DNA from: Chitinophaga caeni
GTDB taxonomy: Bacteria > Bacteroidota > Bacteroidia > Chitinophagales > Chitinophagaceae
Reading direction: 5' to 3'
Assembly: GCF_002557795.1 (NCBI RefSeq)
Contig: NZ_CP023777.1
Location: 1-64,000 of the forward strand
DNA length: 64,000 bases
Shown here: positions 18,835 to 28,359 of the stretch, in pieces
How the letters are laid out: each line of letters begins with the position of its first letter
How positions within the stretch are numbered: the first letter of the stretch is position 1
Translations under genes and position numbers: made by a program
The notes under the pieces: generated by a model
The model's database searches: none
Told to the model about the DNA's origin: nothing
Seen by the model: only the letters and a program-made list of their open reading frames with translations

Positions 18835-21800
18835 TTAGAAATTCACGTTCAGTCCCACTAATACGGTGCGCGCCAAAGGATAACGGCCCTTATCAATTCC
18901 CACTTGATCCATACCGATCTCCGGATCAAATCCGTCGTACTTGGTAAAAGTGAACAGGTTACTACCCGTTGCATATACCCTCAAGTTGTTTAAACCCGCC
19001 TTGCTGAGGAAAGTACGTGGGAAAGTGTATCCTAGGGTCACGTTCTTAATACGGAAATAGCCGCCATCTTCGAGGTACCAGTCGGAAACGGTTCCGTAGT
19101 TACCATTGGGATCCTTGGTATTCAACCTCGGAATATCGGTATTGGTATTTTCCGGTGTCCATGCATCCAAGATGCCGGTCAGCATATTGTAGTTAGTACC
19201 GATGCTGGGGTTGATGTTGGTGTATTTCAGGGCATTAAAAAGTTTCACCCCCGCTACGCCTTGCGCGAATATATTCAGGTCAAAACCCTTATAGCCCGCG
19301 TTGAAGCTCAAGCCATAATTCACTTTAGGGAACGGTGTACCTGCAAAATATTTATCTTCATCATTGATCTGTCCATCATCATTCCTATCCACAAATTTGC
19401 GATCGCCCGCTTTGGCATTCGGCTGAATTACCGTACCATCAGAGCTTTTATAATCCTGTGCTTCTTTATCGGATTGGAATAATCCTGCCGATTCTACCAC
19501 CCAATAGCTATACAAGGGATGCCCCGTTTCGATCCTGACAGGGGTTAATGAACTGCGGATATTGATACCGGATGTAGAGATAGAAGTACGATCGCCCAAG
19601 CTGATTAACCGGTTATCCAGGGTAGACATTGAACCGGTTACTTCCCAGGTAAAGTCTTTATCTTGCTCGCTCCTATAGGTTAAGCCAATTTCCCAGCCTT
19701 TATCTTTTACTTTACCCACGTTCTGATACATCTGGTTGGAAACACCGGAAGTACTCGGTAAATCGACCGCCAAAATCATATCTTCGATCGTTTTATCGAA
19801 ATAATCCACTACCAATGATAAGCGGTTATTCATGAAACCGAGGTCTAAACCGAAGTCGAGCTGCTTGCTACGCGCCCAGGTAAGGTCGGGGTTAGAGATA
19901 GTGTTTTCAGCGTAACCGGATTGTTGTTTCCCATCTTGGCCGATGTAAATATTATAGGTTGACAAGGTGGCGTTATAAGCGTTACCCGGCAAGCTTGCCA
20001 AGTTACCGATCAAGCCGTAACTACCCCTTACTTTTAAGAAATTCAACCACTCCACGTTATCCTTCAGGAAACTTTCCTCGGAAGCGATCCATCCACCCGT
20101 GATCGCGTAATATTTTTGATAACGGTTCTTACGGGGCACTTTCGAGGTACCATCGATACGGCCTAATAAACCGAGCAGGTATTTACTTTTATACTCGTAA
20201 TTCAAGCGACCGATATATGATTCTAAAGCAAACTTATCCTTTCCGCTGTTAGGTTTGAGATAATCGGCTCCATTTACGAAATAGCGGTATATTTCACTTT
20301 CATCATTAAAATTCTGAGCTTCGGCAGACATGTATTCACTTTCATTTTTCTGGAAAGAATAACCTGCCGTTGCGGTAAGATGATGGATACCGTTAAACAT
20401 ATGATTATAAGTCAATGTTTGTTCAGACAAGATATCGGTATGATTACTCATCATCTGGTAAAGGTTATTGCTATTATTGATCTTACCGATCTCCGGAACC
20501 TTCGGCGTAAAGACTTTGTTATTACGCATTCCCTTTGTAACCGCCAAGCTTGATAAAAACTTCAAATCCTTCGTGAAGCGGATCTCTGCATAAGGATTTA
20601 CGGAGATATTGAAATACGGATTCTTATTATCTAGACGTTTCAAGATAGCAACAGGGTTGGCCAAGTCGCCGTAAGAAGCCGCATAATCTTCTGGCATTCC
20701 TGAAAAAGCGCCATCTTCAGTATAAGGCGTGATATTGCGCGGATAACCCAATGCCGTATAGATTACGCCGGAGTAAGGGCTCGTCGTGTTGGCGCCGTTA
20801 CCATCTTGGAAGGTAAAAGAAAGGTTCTCGCCCACTTTCAACCAGGGTTTCATCTGCATATCGGTATTCAACCGGAATCCATATCTCTCGTTATATGTAT
20901 TTAACAAGATACCCTCTTGTTTACGGTAACCGAAACTCATGTAATAATGAGATTTTTCACTACCGCCTTTCACTTCAACATTATAATCCTGGATTTTGGC
21001 AGTACGGAATATTTCATCTTGCCAATCCGTTAAAGTTAATTGTCCTTCCGGGTAAACACTGGCATCGAAAGCAGGGGAGCGCGGGATACCGGCGGCATCG
21101 TAAGCCGCGTTTTCTACATCTGCAAATTGCTTGGCAGTTAAAGTATTCAAGGTTTTGGCAACCGTTTGCCAACCATTCTTTGCATCGAGGTTAATGCTCA
21201 TCGACCCCATCTTACCTTTCTTGGTAGTGATCAGGATCACACCTCCGGAAGCTTGCGCACCGTAAATGGCGGCGGAAGCATCTTTCAAAACACTGATCGA
21301 CTCGATATCGTTCGGGTTAATCGGGCCGCCCTTATAAATCATCCCGTCTACAACGTATAAAACAGATTCCCCGTTGATACCACCCATACCGCGGATAAAT
21401 ACTTTAGAAGCGCTGGTAGGATCGCCGCCTTGGTTTTCAATCAATACGCCCGGTACTTTACCTTGGATAGCGTCCTGTACATTATTTAATGAGCGGGAGT
21501 TTAATTTATCCAACGGAACATCCGCGATTGCCCCGGAAATCAAGGCTTTTCTTTGAGATCCGTAACCGACTACCACGAGTTGGTTCAGGCCGATAGCAAC
21601 TTCTTCCATCTGGAAGCTGAAAGTCCTTTCATCCCCGATCATTTTCTCGATCGTTTTGAAACCAATCATGCTCACTACCAGGACGGCATCATCTTGTAGC
21701 TTCGCCGACAATTTAAAGTGCCCGTTAGCGTCTGTACCTACACCGTTGGATGTACCTTTGATAACAACCGTAGCCCCGATCAATGGATTGCCATTGAAAG

Positions 21801-22218
21801 TAACGGTACCTGAAATCGTAGCTTCTTTTTCTTGCTCCAACATTTTCAGGCTCGGCGTATTTTCTTTACCGGGTTCAAAAATCAACACCGTGTTAAATTT
21901 TTCCTGGTAAGAAAGCTTGGAGTGAGATAATAAATCTTTTAAAATCACTTCCACCATTTGATCTTCAAAGCTGGCTTTATCAACCTTAATATTTTTTATA
22001 ACGGTTTCATCATAAGCGATATTGATATCTGCCGATTTTTCCAATTTCTTGAGCGCATTGGATAAAGAGCCCTTCGGCGCCTCGAATTTTTTAATCATTT
22101 TTTTTAATACCTGGGCTACCGATGGTTTTGCCAGGCTCGTTACCGATGCCAGCAACAAGCAGCCCAAGAGCAATTTGAACCGAAGCCCTGTAGCGTGAAA
22201 TACTTTACTGATTTTCAT
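18835..22218 (-). CDS. SusC/RagA TonB-dependent receptor with STN domain
   Basis: Intact outer-membrane transporter of 1127 residues. Signal region ending SVAQ; STN domain (GSLSNALKKLEKSADINIAY) near residues 45-120; carboxypeptidase-like domain (GTVTFNGNPLIGATVVIKGT); plug motifs LVVVGYGSQRKALISGAIAD, VFIRGMGGI and YVVDGMIYKGG; and a full barrel ending in the aromatic C-terminus ARTVLVGLNVNF. The STN domain indicates control through the FecR and sigma genes upstream. The ligand is unknown; the neighbouring phosphatase fusion hints at a phosphorylated compound. Confidence 0.94.
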   Translation of the reverse strand: MKISKVFHATGLRFKLLLGCLLLASVTSLAKPSVAQVLKKMIKKFEAPKGSLSNALKKLEKSADINIAYDETVIKNIKVDKASFEDQMVEVILKDLLSHSKLSYQEKFNTVLIFEPGKENTPSLKMLEQEKEATISGTVTFNGNPLIGATVVIKGTSNGVGTDANGHFKLSAKLQDDAVLVVSMIGFKTIEKMIGDERTFSFQMEEVAIGLNQLVVVGYGSQRKALISGAIADVPLDKLNSRSLNNVQDAIQGKVPGVLIENQGGDPTSASKVFIRGMGGINGESVLYVVDGMIYKGGPINPNDIESISVLKDASAAIYGAQASGGVILITTKKGKMGSMSINLDAKNGWQTVAKTLNTLTAKQFADVENAAYDAAGIPRSPAFDASVYPEGQLTLTDWQDEIFRTAKIQDYNVEVKGGSEKSHYYMSFGYRKQEGILLNTYNERYGFRLNTDMQMKPWLKVGENLSFTFQDGNGANTTSPYSGVIYTALGYPRNITPYTEDGAFSGMPEDYAASYGDLANPVAILKRLDNKNPYFNISVNPYAEIRFTKDLKFLSSLAVTKGMRNNKVFTPKVPEIGKINNSNNLYQMMSNHTDILSEQTLTYNHMFNGIHHLTATAGYSFQKNESEYMSAEAQNFNDESEIYRYFVNGADYLKPNSGKDKFALESYIGRLNYEYKSKYLLGLLGRIDGTSKVPRKNRYQKYYAITGGWIASEESFLKDNVEWLNFLKVRGSYGLIGNLASLPGNAYNATLSTYNIYIGQDGKQQSGYAENTISNPDLTWARSKQLDFGLDLGFMNNRLSLVVDYFDKTIEDMILAVDLPSTSGVSNQMYQNVGKVKDKGWEIGLTYRSEQDKDFTWEVTGSMSTLDNRLISLGDRTSISTSGINIRSSLTPVRIETGHPLYSYWVVESAGLFQSDKEAQDYKSSDGTVIQPNAKAGDRKFVDRNDDGQINDEDKYFAGTPFPKVNYGLSFNAGYKGFDLNIFAQGVAGVKLFNALKYTNINPSIGTNYNMLTGILDAWTPENTNTDIPRLNTKDPNGNYGTVSDWYLEDGGYFRIKNVTLGYTFPRTFLSKAGLNNLRVYATGSNLFTFTKYDGFDPEIGMDQVGIDKGRYPLARTVLVGLNVNF

Positions 22219-22314
22219 ATAAATATTAATTAAAGTACATGCATAGCAATCCCATTAAGCCATTTGCTTTTTACGCGATTGCCTTTCATTACGATGTTTT
22301 ATGAATTGAACTGG

Positions 22315-23256
22315 TTAAAAGACGACGAGTTGATCTCCCGTTATTTTAAAATGTATTTTCGGTTTATAGCTTACTTTTTCCAACACCTCTAAAAACTGTT
22401 CCAGGCTTAGTGCAGTAGATACATTGCAAGTAAAATTCCCTTCCGATGTATCCAGATTCGTTACCACTTTTACCTGGTATTGTAATTGCAACAATTGTAT
22501 TAATTCGGATAAACTTGCGTTCCGGAGTATTAACTCGTTACTTGTAAAGGAAAGAATATCGCCGGGTGATACAGTATCTTCCGATACATGGTCATCTCGC
22601 AGGCATATCCGCTCACCGGGGTTTAATATAAACCGCTCTTTTACACCGGCTACCCTCACCTTACCCGTGGCAACGGATACCCTGTGTAAATTCAGTACAG
22701 GATTATATTCCAGCAGGAAAGATGTACCCAGTACTTCCGTTTGCAGCGCTCCCGTTTTAACGGTAAAAGGATGCGAGGCATCTTGCTTGATATCAAAAAA
22801 AGCACGTCCCTGTTCCACTTTAACAATCCTGTTTAACTGAAAAGATGATGCGTAGTATAATTTGGTGCGTGCTGCCATCAATATCTTGGAATGGTCCGGT
22901 AATTCTACTTTCTTCATACCGGCTTTATCATTTACAACCAGTTGCCATTGTATGGTTTCTTCACGATTCATCCCCTTCCACATCCATACAGATGCAGCGA
23001 TCAGCATAAATATCACCGCCGCAACTGCATATTTAATACTTCTACGAATATTGAAGCGAGGCTTTACAGCAGCATTTACATGAAACCAGGCAGCATGTTT
23101 AATATTGTCCAGCTCATCTTTGGATAACTGGATATCTTCGATATCTTTTTCCAACCCAACTTTAGACAACCACTGCTCCAATGCCATGCGTTCCCCTTCA
23201 CTGCATTCACCCGACTTAAACTTCTCCAGCAGGAGCATTAATTTATTTCGATCCAA
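22315..23256 (-). CDS. FecR-type anti-sigma factor
   Basis: Anti-sigma factor of about 313 residues. N-terminal segment KSGECSEGERMALEQWLSKV; membrane helix near residues 72-90 (YAVAAVIFMLIAASVWMW); periplasmic FecR domain with LPDHSKILMAARTKLYY, GRAFFDIKQDASHPFTVKTG and EVLGTSFLLEYN; then the C-terminal domain ending KITGDQLVVF. The frame opens with a TTG at 23256; an in-frame ATG lies six codons downstream at 23238. The TTG start keeps the usual family N-terminus, so I prefer it. Sigma gene 85 bp upstream, susC 96 bp downstream. Confidence 0.9.
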   Translation of the reverse strand: MDRNKLMLLLEKFKSGECSEGERMALEQWLSKVGLEKDIEDIQLSKDELDNIKHAAWFHVNAAVKPRFNIRRSIKYAVAAVIFMLIAASVWMWKGMNREETIQWQLVVNDKAGMKKVELPDHSKILMAARTKLYYASSFQLNRIVKVEQGRAFFDIKQDASHPFTVKTGALQTEVLGTSFLLEYNPVLNLHRVSVATGKVRVAGVKERFILNPGERICLRDDHVSEDTVSPGDILSFTSNELILRNASLSELIQLLQLQYQVKVVTNLDTSEGNFTCNVSTALSLEQFLEVLEKVSYKPKIHFKITGDQLVVF

Positions 23257-23341
23257 AATGTATTTACTTTAAGACAAGACACGTATGATAAAAAGAATAA
23301 CCATCTGCAAAAGCCAATTAATAATTTGGTAACATTGGCGC

Positions 23342-23923
23342 TTATAAGAACATATAAGACATCCACAATACCATTATAGTTTCAGCAATGGTCCATTTTA
23401 GCCTGATTTTTTTGAGCGCGATGTTCACTTGGTTGCGGATGGTTTGCGGGGAAGTTCCTTGTAAATGGGCAATCTCGGCAATAGAAAGATGTTCTACCCT
23501 ATGCAGGTAAAAAGCTTGCTTCATGGCATCCGGCAAGCTTTCTATGGCGTTTAATAATTGTTGTTCAGACTCCTTCACTTGCAGTACATCATGGGAAGAA
23601 CAAACGGATTCCTCCAGTACCTGTTGAAACAGGTTGACATGTTTCTGGTAAATATTTTCCTGCCGGATAGAATTTAACAAACGGTGTTTCAATGCACGCT
23701 TTAAATAAGCATCCACCGCATTAACGGGCGGCAACTCGGCATGCTGCTCCCACAGATAAATAAAAAGCGACTGCACCACATCCTGGGCCATCGACTTGTC
23801 CCTGAGCACCTTGTAAGCAAATGCAAACAATTGATCCCAGTACAAATCGAACAGCTCCTTGAAAGCGGTTTGGTTTCCCCTTCTTACGGCAGTCCAAATT
23901 TGAAACGGATGTTGCTGTTCCAT
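23342..23923 (-). CDS. ECF RNA polymerase sigma-70 factor
   Basis: ECF sigma factor of 193 residues. Region 2: AFKELFDLYWDQLFAFAYKV and AQDVVQSLFIYLWEQHAELP. Region 4: SLPDAMKQAFYLHRVEHLSI followed by EIAHLQGTSPQTIRNQVNIA. ATG 23923 is well placed, with a TAnnTTTG box 17-24 bp upstream. It heads the third and fully intact sigma-fecR-susC-susD operon. Confidence 0.92.
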   Translation of the reverse strand: MEQQHPFQIWTAVRRGNQTAFKELFDLYWDQLFAFAYKVLRDKSMAQDVVQSLFIYLWEQHAELPPVNAVDAYLKRALKHRLLNSIRQENIYQKHVNLFQQVLEESVCSSHDVLQVKESEQQLLNAIESLPDAMKQAFYLHRVEHLSIAEIAHLQGTSPQTIRNQVNIALKKIRLKWTIAETIMVLWMSYMFL

Positions 23924-23939
23924 AGGCTTTAGATAAAGC

Positions 23940-23947
23940 CAAAGTTA
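23940..23947 (-). promoter_or_regulatory. Bacteroidetes -7 box (TAACTTTG)
   Basis: Minus-strand TAACTTTG fits TAnnTTTG exactly and lies just upstream of the sigma gene start at 23923. The implied leader is short, about 10 nt. No convincing -33 TTG was identified. Confidence 0.45.
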
Positions 23948-24174
23948 GAAATCATACCCGAGTAAATGGAAAGCCCGGATTTATGAAATTGTTAAGACTC
24001 CTTACCCCCAAAAAACCTCATCCCCGCTCCCCCAAATTCCTTAAAAATGGGTGCCCCGGATTGGCTACCGCGATTAAATTAATCCTAAGTATCTTTACCG
24101 GGAGCATAACATAGAGCAGTTTAGTTAAATTCCGGGGTTCATCCTCCCGGCAGCATATTAAAACATTCGTACTT

Positions 24175-25413
24175 ATGGAACTTTATTATTCATTTTCAGT
24201 ATTAATTGTATTAGCATCCTTATTTGCTTATATCAACCACCGTTTCCTGAAATTGCCCTCCACGATAGGCATCATGTTGATGGCCATCATAGCGTCCATT
24301 ATTATCCGCTTTGCCGGTAACCGGATCTTCCCGCATGTAACCGAGGATTTAATGGAGCTGATTTCAGGATTTGATTTCACGGCGGTACTGATGGGTGCGA
24401 TGTTAAACTTCCTGCTCTTTGCCGGTGCTATACATGTCAATTTTAATGACCTCAAGCAGCAAAGATTGCCGGTATTAACATTTTCTACACTAAGTGTTAT
24501 TATATCAACATTCATCATAGGGTATATTTTATATTACCTCTTGCCCCTGTTTAGTTTCGAAGTACCATTTATATATTGCTTATTATTCGGTTCATTGATT
24601 TCCCCGACGGACCCCATCGCGGTGCTAGGAATTTTAAAAACGGCGAATGTTCCCAAATCCTTGGAAACAAAAATTGCCGGGGAGTCCCTCTTCAATGACG
24701 GTGTTGCCGTGGTATTGTTTGCCGTTATATTACAACTGGCCAGTTCTGCCGATATGGATTTAAGTTTTCAATCCATATCGTGGTTATTAGCGAAAGAAGC
24801 CCTGGGCGGACTACTGCTAGGCATCGTGTTAGGCTACATTGCTTCCAGGGCCATTAAAAGCATCGATGAATATACGGTGGAAGTACTGATTACGATCTCG
24901 GTTGTAATGGGCGGTTACCTGGTCGCTCACGCGATGCATATTTCCGGTCCGTTGACAATGGTAGCTGCCGGGTTAATCATCGGGAACTACGGAAAAACGA
25001 AAGGTATGTCGGACAGGACCAAGGACTACGTGAGCAAATTCTGGGAGTTAATCGATGAGATACTGAACGCGATATTATTCCTGTTCATGGGATTTGAATT
25101 GTTGCTGATCCAAGATCTGCAACAATATTGGATTATTTCGGTGATAGCGATCGCGTTGGTACTATTGGCGAGGTTCCTTTCAATATGGATACCCGCACTT
25201 ATTGTTCCATTCAAGCCTAAGCTAAGCCGGGGCGCCATAAATATGCTGGTATGGGGCGGATTGCGCGGCGGTATTTCCATTGCGCTGGTCCTCTCCTTGG
25301 GTCCCGGTCCTTATAAAGAACTATTATTAGAGATGACTTATTTCGTGGTCGTATTTTCCATTTTAGTACAGGGTTTAACGATCGGGAAAGTGGCAAGGAA
25401 AGTAACGATTTAA
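24175..25413 (+). CDS. Na+/H+ antiporter, CPA1 family (NhaP-like)
   Basis: Integral membrane cation/proton antiporter of 412 residues with about 12 hydrophobic segments. Family motifs are clear: SLISPTDPIAVLGILKTANV and AGESLFNDGVAVVLFAVILQ (ion-binding aspartates), MHISGPLTMVAAGLIIGNYG and INMLVWGGLRGGISIALVLS. It lacks the long cytoplasmic C-terminal extension of some relatives, ending at KVARKVTI. Likely role is sodium/pH homeostasis in the inner membrane. It stands alone on the plus strand, followed by the satellite repeat region. Confidence 0.93.
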   Translation: MELYYSFSVLIVLASLFAYINHRFLKLPSTIGIMLMAIIASIIIRFAGNRIFPHVTEDLMELISGFDFTAVLMGAMLNFLLFAGAIHVNFNDLKQQRLPVLTFSTLSVIISTFIIGYILYYLLPLFSFEVPFIYCLLFGSLISPTDPIAVLGILKTANVPKSLETKIAGESLFNDGVAVVLFAVILQLASSADMDLSFQSISWLLAKEALGGLLLGIVLGYIASRAIKSIDEYTVEVLITISVVMGGYLVAHAMHISGPLTMVAAGLIIGNYGKTKGMSDRTKDYVSKFWELIDEILNAILFLFMGFELLLIQDLQQYWIISVIAIALVLLARFLSIWIPALIVPFKPKLSRGAINMLVWGGLRGGISIALVLSLGPGPYKELLLEMTYFVVVFSILVQGLTIGKVARKVTI

Positions 25414-25453
25414 TAATTGGTTCGATAGCTTTGAAAGTGGGCTGTAGCATATC

Positions 25454-26297
25454 GGAAACGAAATGGTACTAACTCCTTGCAACATGGCCAACTTATTGCG
25501 GGATTCCTACTGCTGCCGAAAACGAAATCCTATCAGTAAAACGTTGTACCTGACGGAAGTCCGAGCTTGGGAGCTCGAACTAGCGAGACGTTCTGGTTAT
25601 TTCAAGATAAAGTCCTAAAGGCATTTCAAGTAAATTTACTGGTTCGAAATTCAAAGCTATTGTTAGGTTGCTGGCATTGGCCTGCATGCCCAAAACATTT
25701 CCAAAACATTTGCTGGTTCGAAATTCAAAGCTAAGCTGGTTCGAGCTTCCAAGCTCGGACCCACGCTCAATTGAGGACATTTACAATAGTACCAGAAACG
25801 AAATGGCACTTACTCTTCCAACATGGCCAACTTATTGCGGCATCCCTACTGCTGCCGAAAAAGAAATCCTATCAGTAAAACGTTGTACCTGACGGAAGTC
25901 CGAGCTTGGGAGCTCGAACTAGCGAGACGTTCTGGTTATTTCAAGATAAAGTTCAAAAGTCATTTCAAGTAAATTTGCTGGTTCGAGCTTCAAAGCTATT
26001 GTTAGGTTGCTGGCATTGGCCTGCATGCCCAAAACATTTCCAAAACATTTGCTGGTTCGAATTCAAAGCTTGGCTGGTTCGAGCTTCCAAGCTCGGACCC
26101 ACGCTCAATTGAGGACATTTACAATAGTACCGGAAACGAAATGGCACTTACTCTTGCACCATGGCCAACTTATTGCGGGATTCCTACTGCTGCCGAAAAT
26201 GAAATCCTACCAGTAAAACATTGTTCCAGCCGGGAATCCGAGCTTGGAAGCTTAAACTAGCGAGAGGTTCAGGTTATTTCAAGATAAAGTCCTAAAT
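25454..26297. repeat. Tandem satellite, 340-bp unit, about 2.5 copies
   Basis: Unit 1 is 25454-25793 (340 bp), unit 2 is 25794-26131 (338 bp), unit 3 is partial, 26132-26297. Each unit begins GAAACGAAATGG and includes CATGGCCAACTTATTGCGG, TACTGCTGCCGAAAA and GCATTGGCCTGCATGCCC. Units 1 and 2 end with CAATTGAGGACATTTACAAT. Within the units a GAGCTTCCAAGCTC-type palindrome and CTGGTTCGAAATTCAAAGCT-type words recur. Short frames in this stretch are poor and differ between copies, so I see no gene. The 1-kb gap between 25413 and 26412 is almost wholly this array plus one more palindrome near 26331-26345. Confidence 0.9.
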
Positions 26298-26411
26298 CAA
26301 TACAAGAAGATCAGGTTTCGGGTACCCATATCTTGGAAGCTCGAACCGGCAAATCCAAATATATTTCGAATAACTAGGGTTAGAAGAAATTGGCGGAGCA
26401 GCAACCGGTAA

Positions 26412-26783
26412 TTATATTTTATCTAAAGAGGACCTTGTTTTTTCATTGACCTGGTCCCCGGTATTTAAAGTTGTGTTAGGCTCAAATAACATTACCGACA
26501 CTTCTTCAGTGGCAACCGGCTTATGCTCAACGCCCCTGGGCACGATGATAAACTCATTTTCCCGGAGGGTTTCTACACGATCTCTAAATTCTATATTCAA
26601 GACGCCGCTAAGCACATAAAACATTTCATCCTCCCCCTCGTGCTTATGCCATACAAACTCTCCTTTGAACTTGGCCAACTTCACGAGTTGACCGTTCAGT
26701 TCACCGACAATTTTAGGCGACCAAAACTCCGAGAAAAGGGATAGTTTTTGAGCAATATTTACTTTTTCCATTTTAAATGACAT
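26412..26783 (-). CDS. Cupin-domain protein
   Basis: Single-domain cupin of 123 residues. The metal-binding motif is visible as GEFVWHKHEGEDEMFYVLSG, followed by the second cupin motif region FIIVPRGVEHKPVATEEVSV. Small cupins of this type may be isomerases, dioxygenase-like or sensor proteins; the substrate cannot be told. It stands alone between the satellite array and an MscS-type channel on the same strand, 40 bp downstream of that gene's start region. Confidence 0.88.
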   Translation of the reverse strand: MSFKMEKVNIAQKLSLFSEFWSPKIVGELNGQLVKLAKFKGEFVWHKHEGEDEMFYVLSGVLNIEFRDRVETLRENEFIIVPRGVEHKPVATEEVSVMLFEPNTTLNTGDQVNEKTRSSLDKI

Positions 26784-26823
26784 TGAATGACTATCAATTT
26801 ACGATAAAAACCACTTCGAAAAA

Positions 26824-28107
26824 TTACATCTCCAAAGCTTCGACTTGCCGCCTGTTTTGTGTGAAATCTCCCGAGGTTGGAAATTCAAATATTTGTAGAT
26901 CAAAATATTTAACAGCCGCTAATAAATGATCGAAAATATCGGCCATGATATGCTCATAATTCACCCAACGAACATCATTCGTAAAAGCATAAATCTCTAT
27001 CGGCATTCCCTTTTCGTTTGGCGCTAATTGCCGCACCATCATGGTTAATTCTTTATGTATTTTCGGGTGATGACTTAGATACTCCTCGGTATACTTCCTG
27101 AATAAGCCGGCATTCGTTAAATTCCTCCCGTTTATCAGCAAACTTTTATCGATCCCGGCAGATTCATTATATTGCTCAATTTCGACAGAAGCCTTATCCA
27201 GGTAAGGTTTCAACAATTGAATCCTACCGATATTTTGCAGTTCCTCATCTGTCATATAACGAATAGATGATAACTTGATAAAAATGGAACGCTTGATCCT
27301 ACGTCCACCGCCCTTCTCCATCCCCCTCCAGTTTCTAAAGGAATCGGATATCAGGTAATAAGTTGGTATCGTTGTAATCGTTTTATCAAAGTTCTGCACC
27401 TTCACGGTTGTAAGGTTGATTTCAATCACATCACCATCCGCACCGTATTTATCTAACGTGATCCAATCCCCGATCCGCACCATATCATTTGCGGAAACTT
27501 GGATACTGGCTACGAAACCCAACAAGGTGTCTTTAAAGATTAATAGCAAGATGGCAGAAGCTGCCCCCATGGCGGTTAAAAATGCTATTACGGACTTTCC
27601 CGTAAGCGAAGAAAATATTAAAAGCGCCCCGGTAAAATATAAAGCAATCATGATCACCTGTACGAAACTTTCAACAGGTTTATCTTTGAATGCTTCTTTC
27701 GTCTTTAAATAATCTTTCCCTGCATTCAAAAATGCCTTGGCGATCCAGATACATAAAATAATCAGGTATACATCCGCCAACGATGACGCGAAAGCGGCAT
27801 AATCGGGGAAATCGATAAAAACCCATGGTATTGCCCGCATCACGATCACTAAACCCGGCAATTGCGAGATATAAAATAACGCCTTATAGCGCACCAGGTG
27901 GTCGTCGAAAGGGGTAGAAGTATTCTCCGCGATCCTGCCCACCGTAACTTTCAATAGCTTATGCGCTACTTTATGAATCGTATAACAGATAATAGAAAAT
28001 GCTATGATGAGCATCAAGACATTTAACCAAGCCGCTATTTGGTTCGATACGCCCGCTTCTTTCAAAATGTCATACATCCAATGATTTAACTGATCTACCT
28101 TCTTCAT
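26824..28107 (-). CDS. Mechanosensitive ion channel, MscS family (YbdG-type)
   Basis: Inner-membrane channel of 427 residues with five N-terminal membrane segments (residues about 22-190). The pore-lining helix and beta domain read AFLTAMGAASAILLLIFKDT and VRIGDWITLDKYGADGDVIE, then TTIPTYYLISDSFRNWRGME, then GGGRRIKRSIFIKLSSIRYM. The long insertion after the beta domain and overall size match YbdG/MscM-like miniconductance channels rather than short MscS. Such channels release solutes on hypo-osmotic shock. A gene pair for a compatible solute lies 13 kb away (GpsA and the GT20 fusion). Confidence 0.9.
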   Translation of the reverse strand: MKKVDQLNHWMYDILKEAGVSNQIAAWLNVLMLIIAFSIICYTIHKVAHKLLKVTVGRIAENTSTPFDDHLVRYKALFYISQLPGLVIVMRAIPWVFIDFPDYAAFASSLADVYLIILCIWIAKAFLNAGKDYLKTKEAFKDKPVESFVQVIMIALYFTGALLIFSSLTGKSVIAFLTAMGAASAILLLIFKDTLLGFVASIQVSANDMVRIGDWITLDKYGADGDVIEINLTTVKVQNFDKTITTIPTYYLISDSFRNWRGMEKGGGRRIKRSIFIKLSSIRYMTDEELQNIGRIQLLKPYLDKASVEIEQYNESAGIDKSLLINGRNLTNAGLFRKYTEEYLSHHPKIHKELTMMVRQLAPNEKGMPIEIYAFTNDVRWVNYEHIMADIFDHLLAAVKYFDLQIFEFPTSGDFTQNRRQVEALEM

Positions 28108-28359
28108 ACGATGCTCTATTTTATTAGCAACTTAACCGCGTAAAAATGATGATAAGTGAGTGCAGCCTCCATCCATGTTCACCGGAATAAAGTTGATAAC
28201 TTGTTCAATAATCTTTTAATGGGACTTTAATCAATGCTAATTGAGAAACGCGAAGGTACTAAATTTCGCTTGCATAGATTCCTTGAAAATTGTTAAAAAG
28301 ACTTCCCGGTATTTAAAAATCATCTAATAAAAAATGGGCATCAGCAAGGCTTCAAGCAG

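Noticed and set aside
25454..26297. CRISPR array or gene in the repeat region
   Set aside because: The unit is 340 bp with no short repeat-spacer pattern and no cas genes; frames are short and not conserved between copies.
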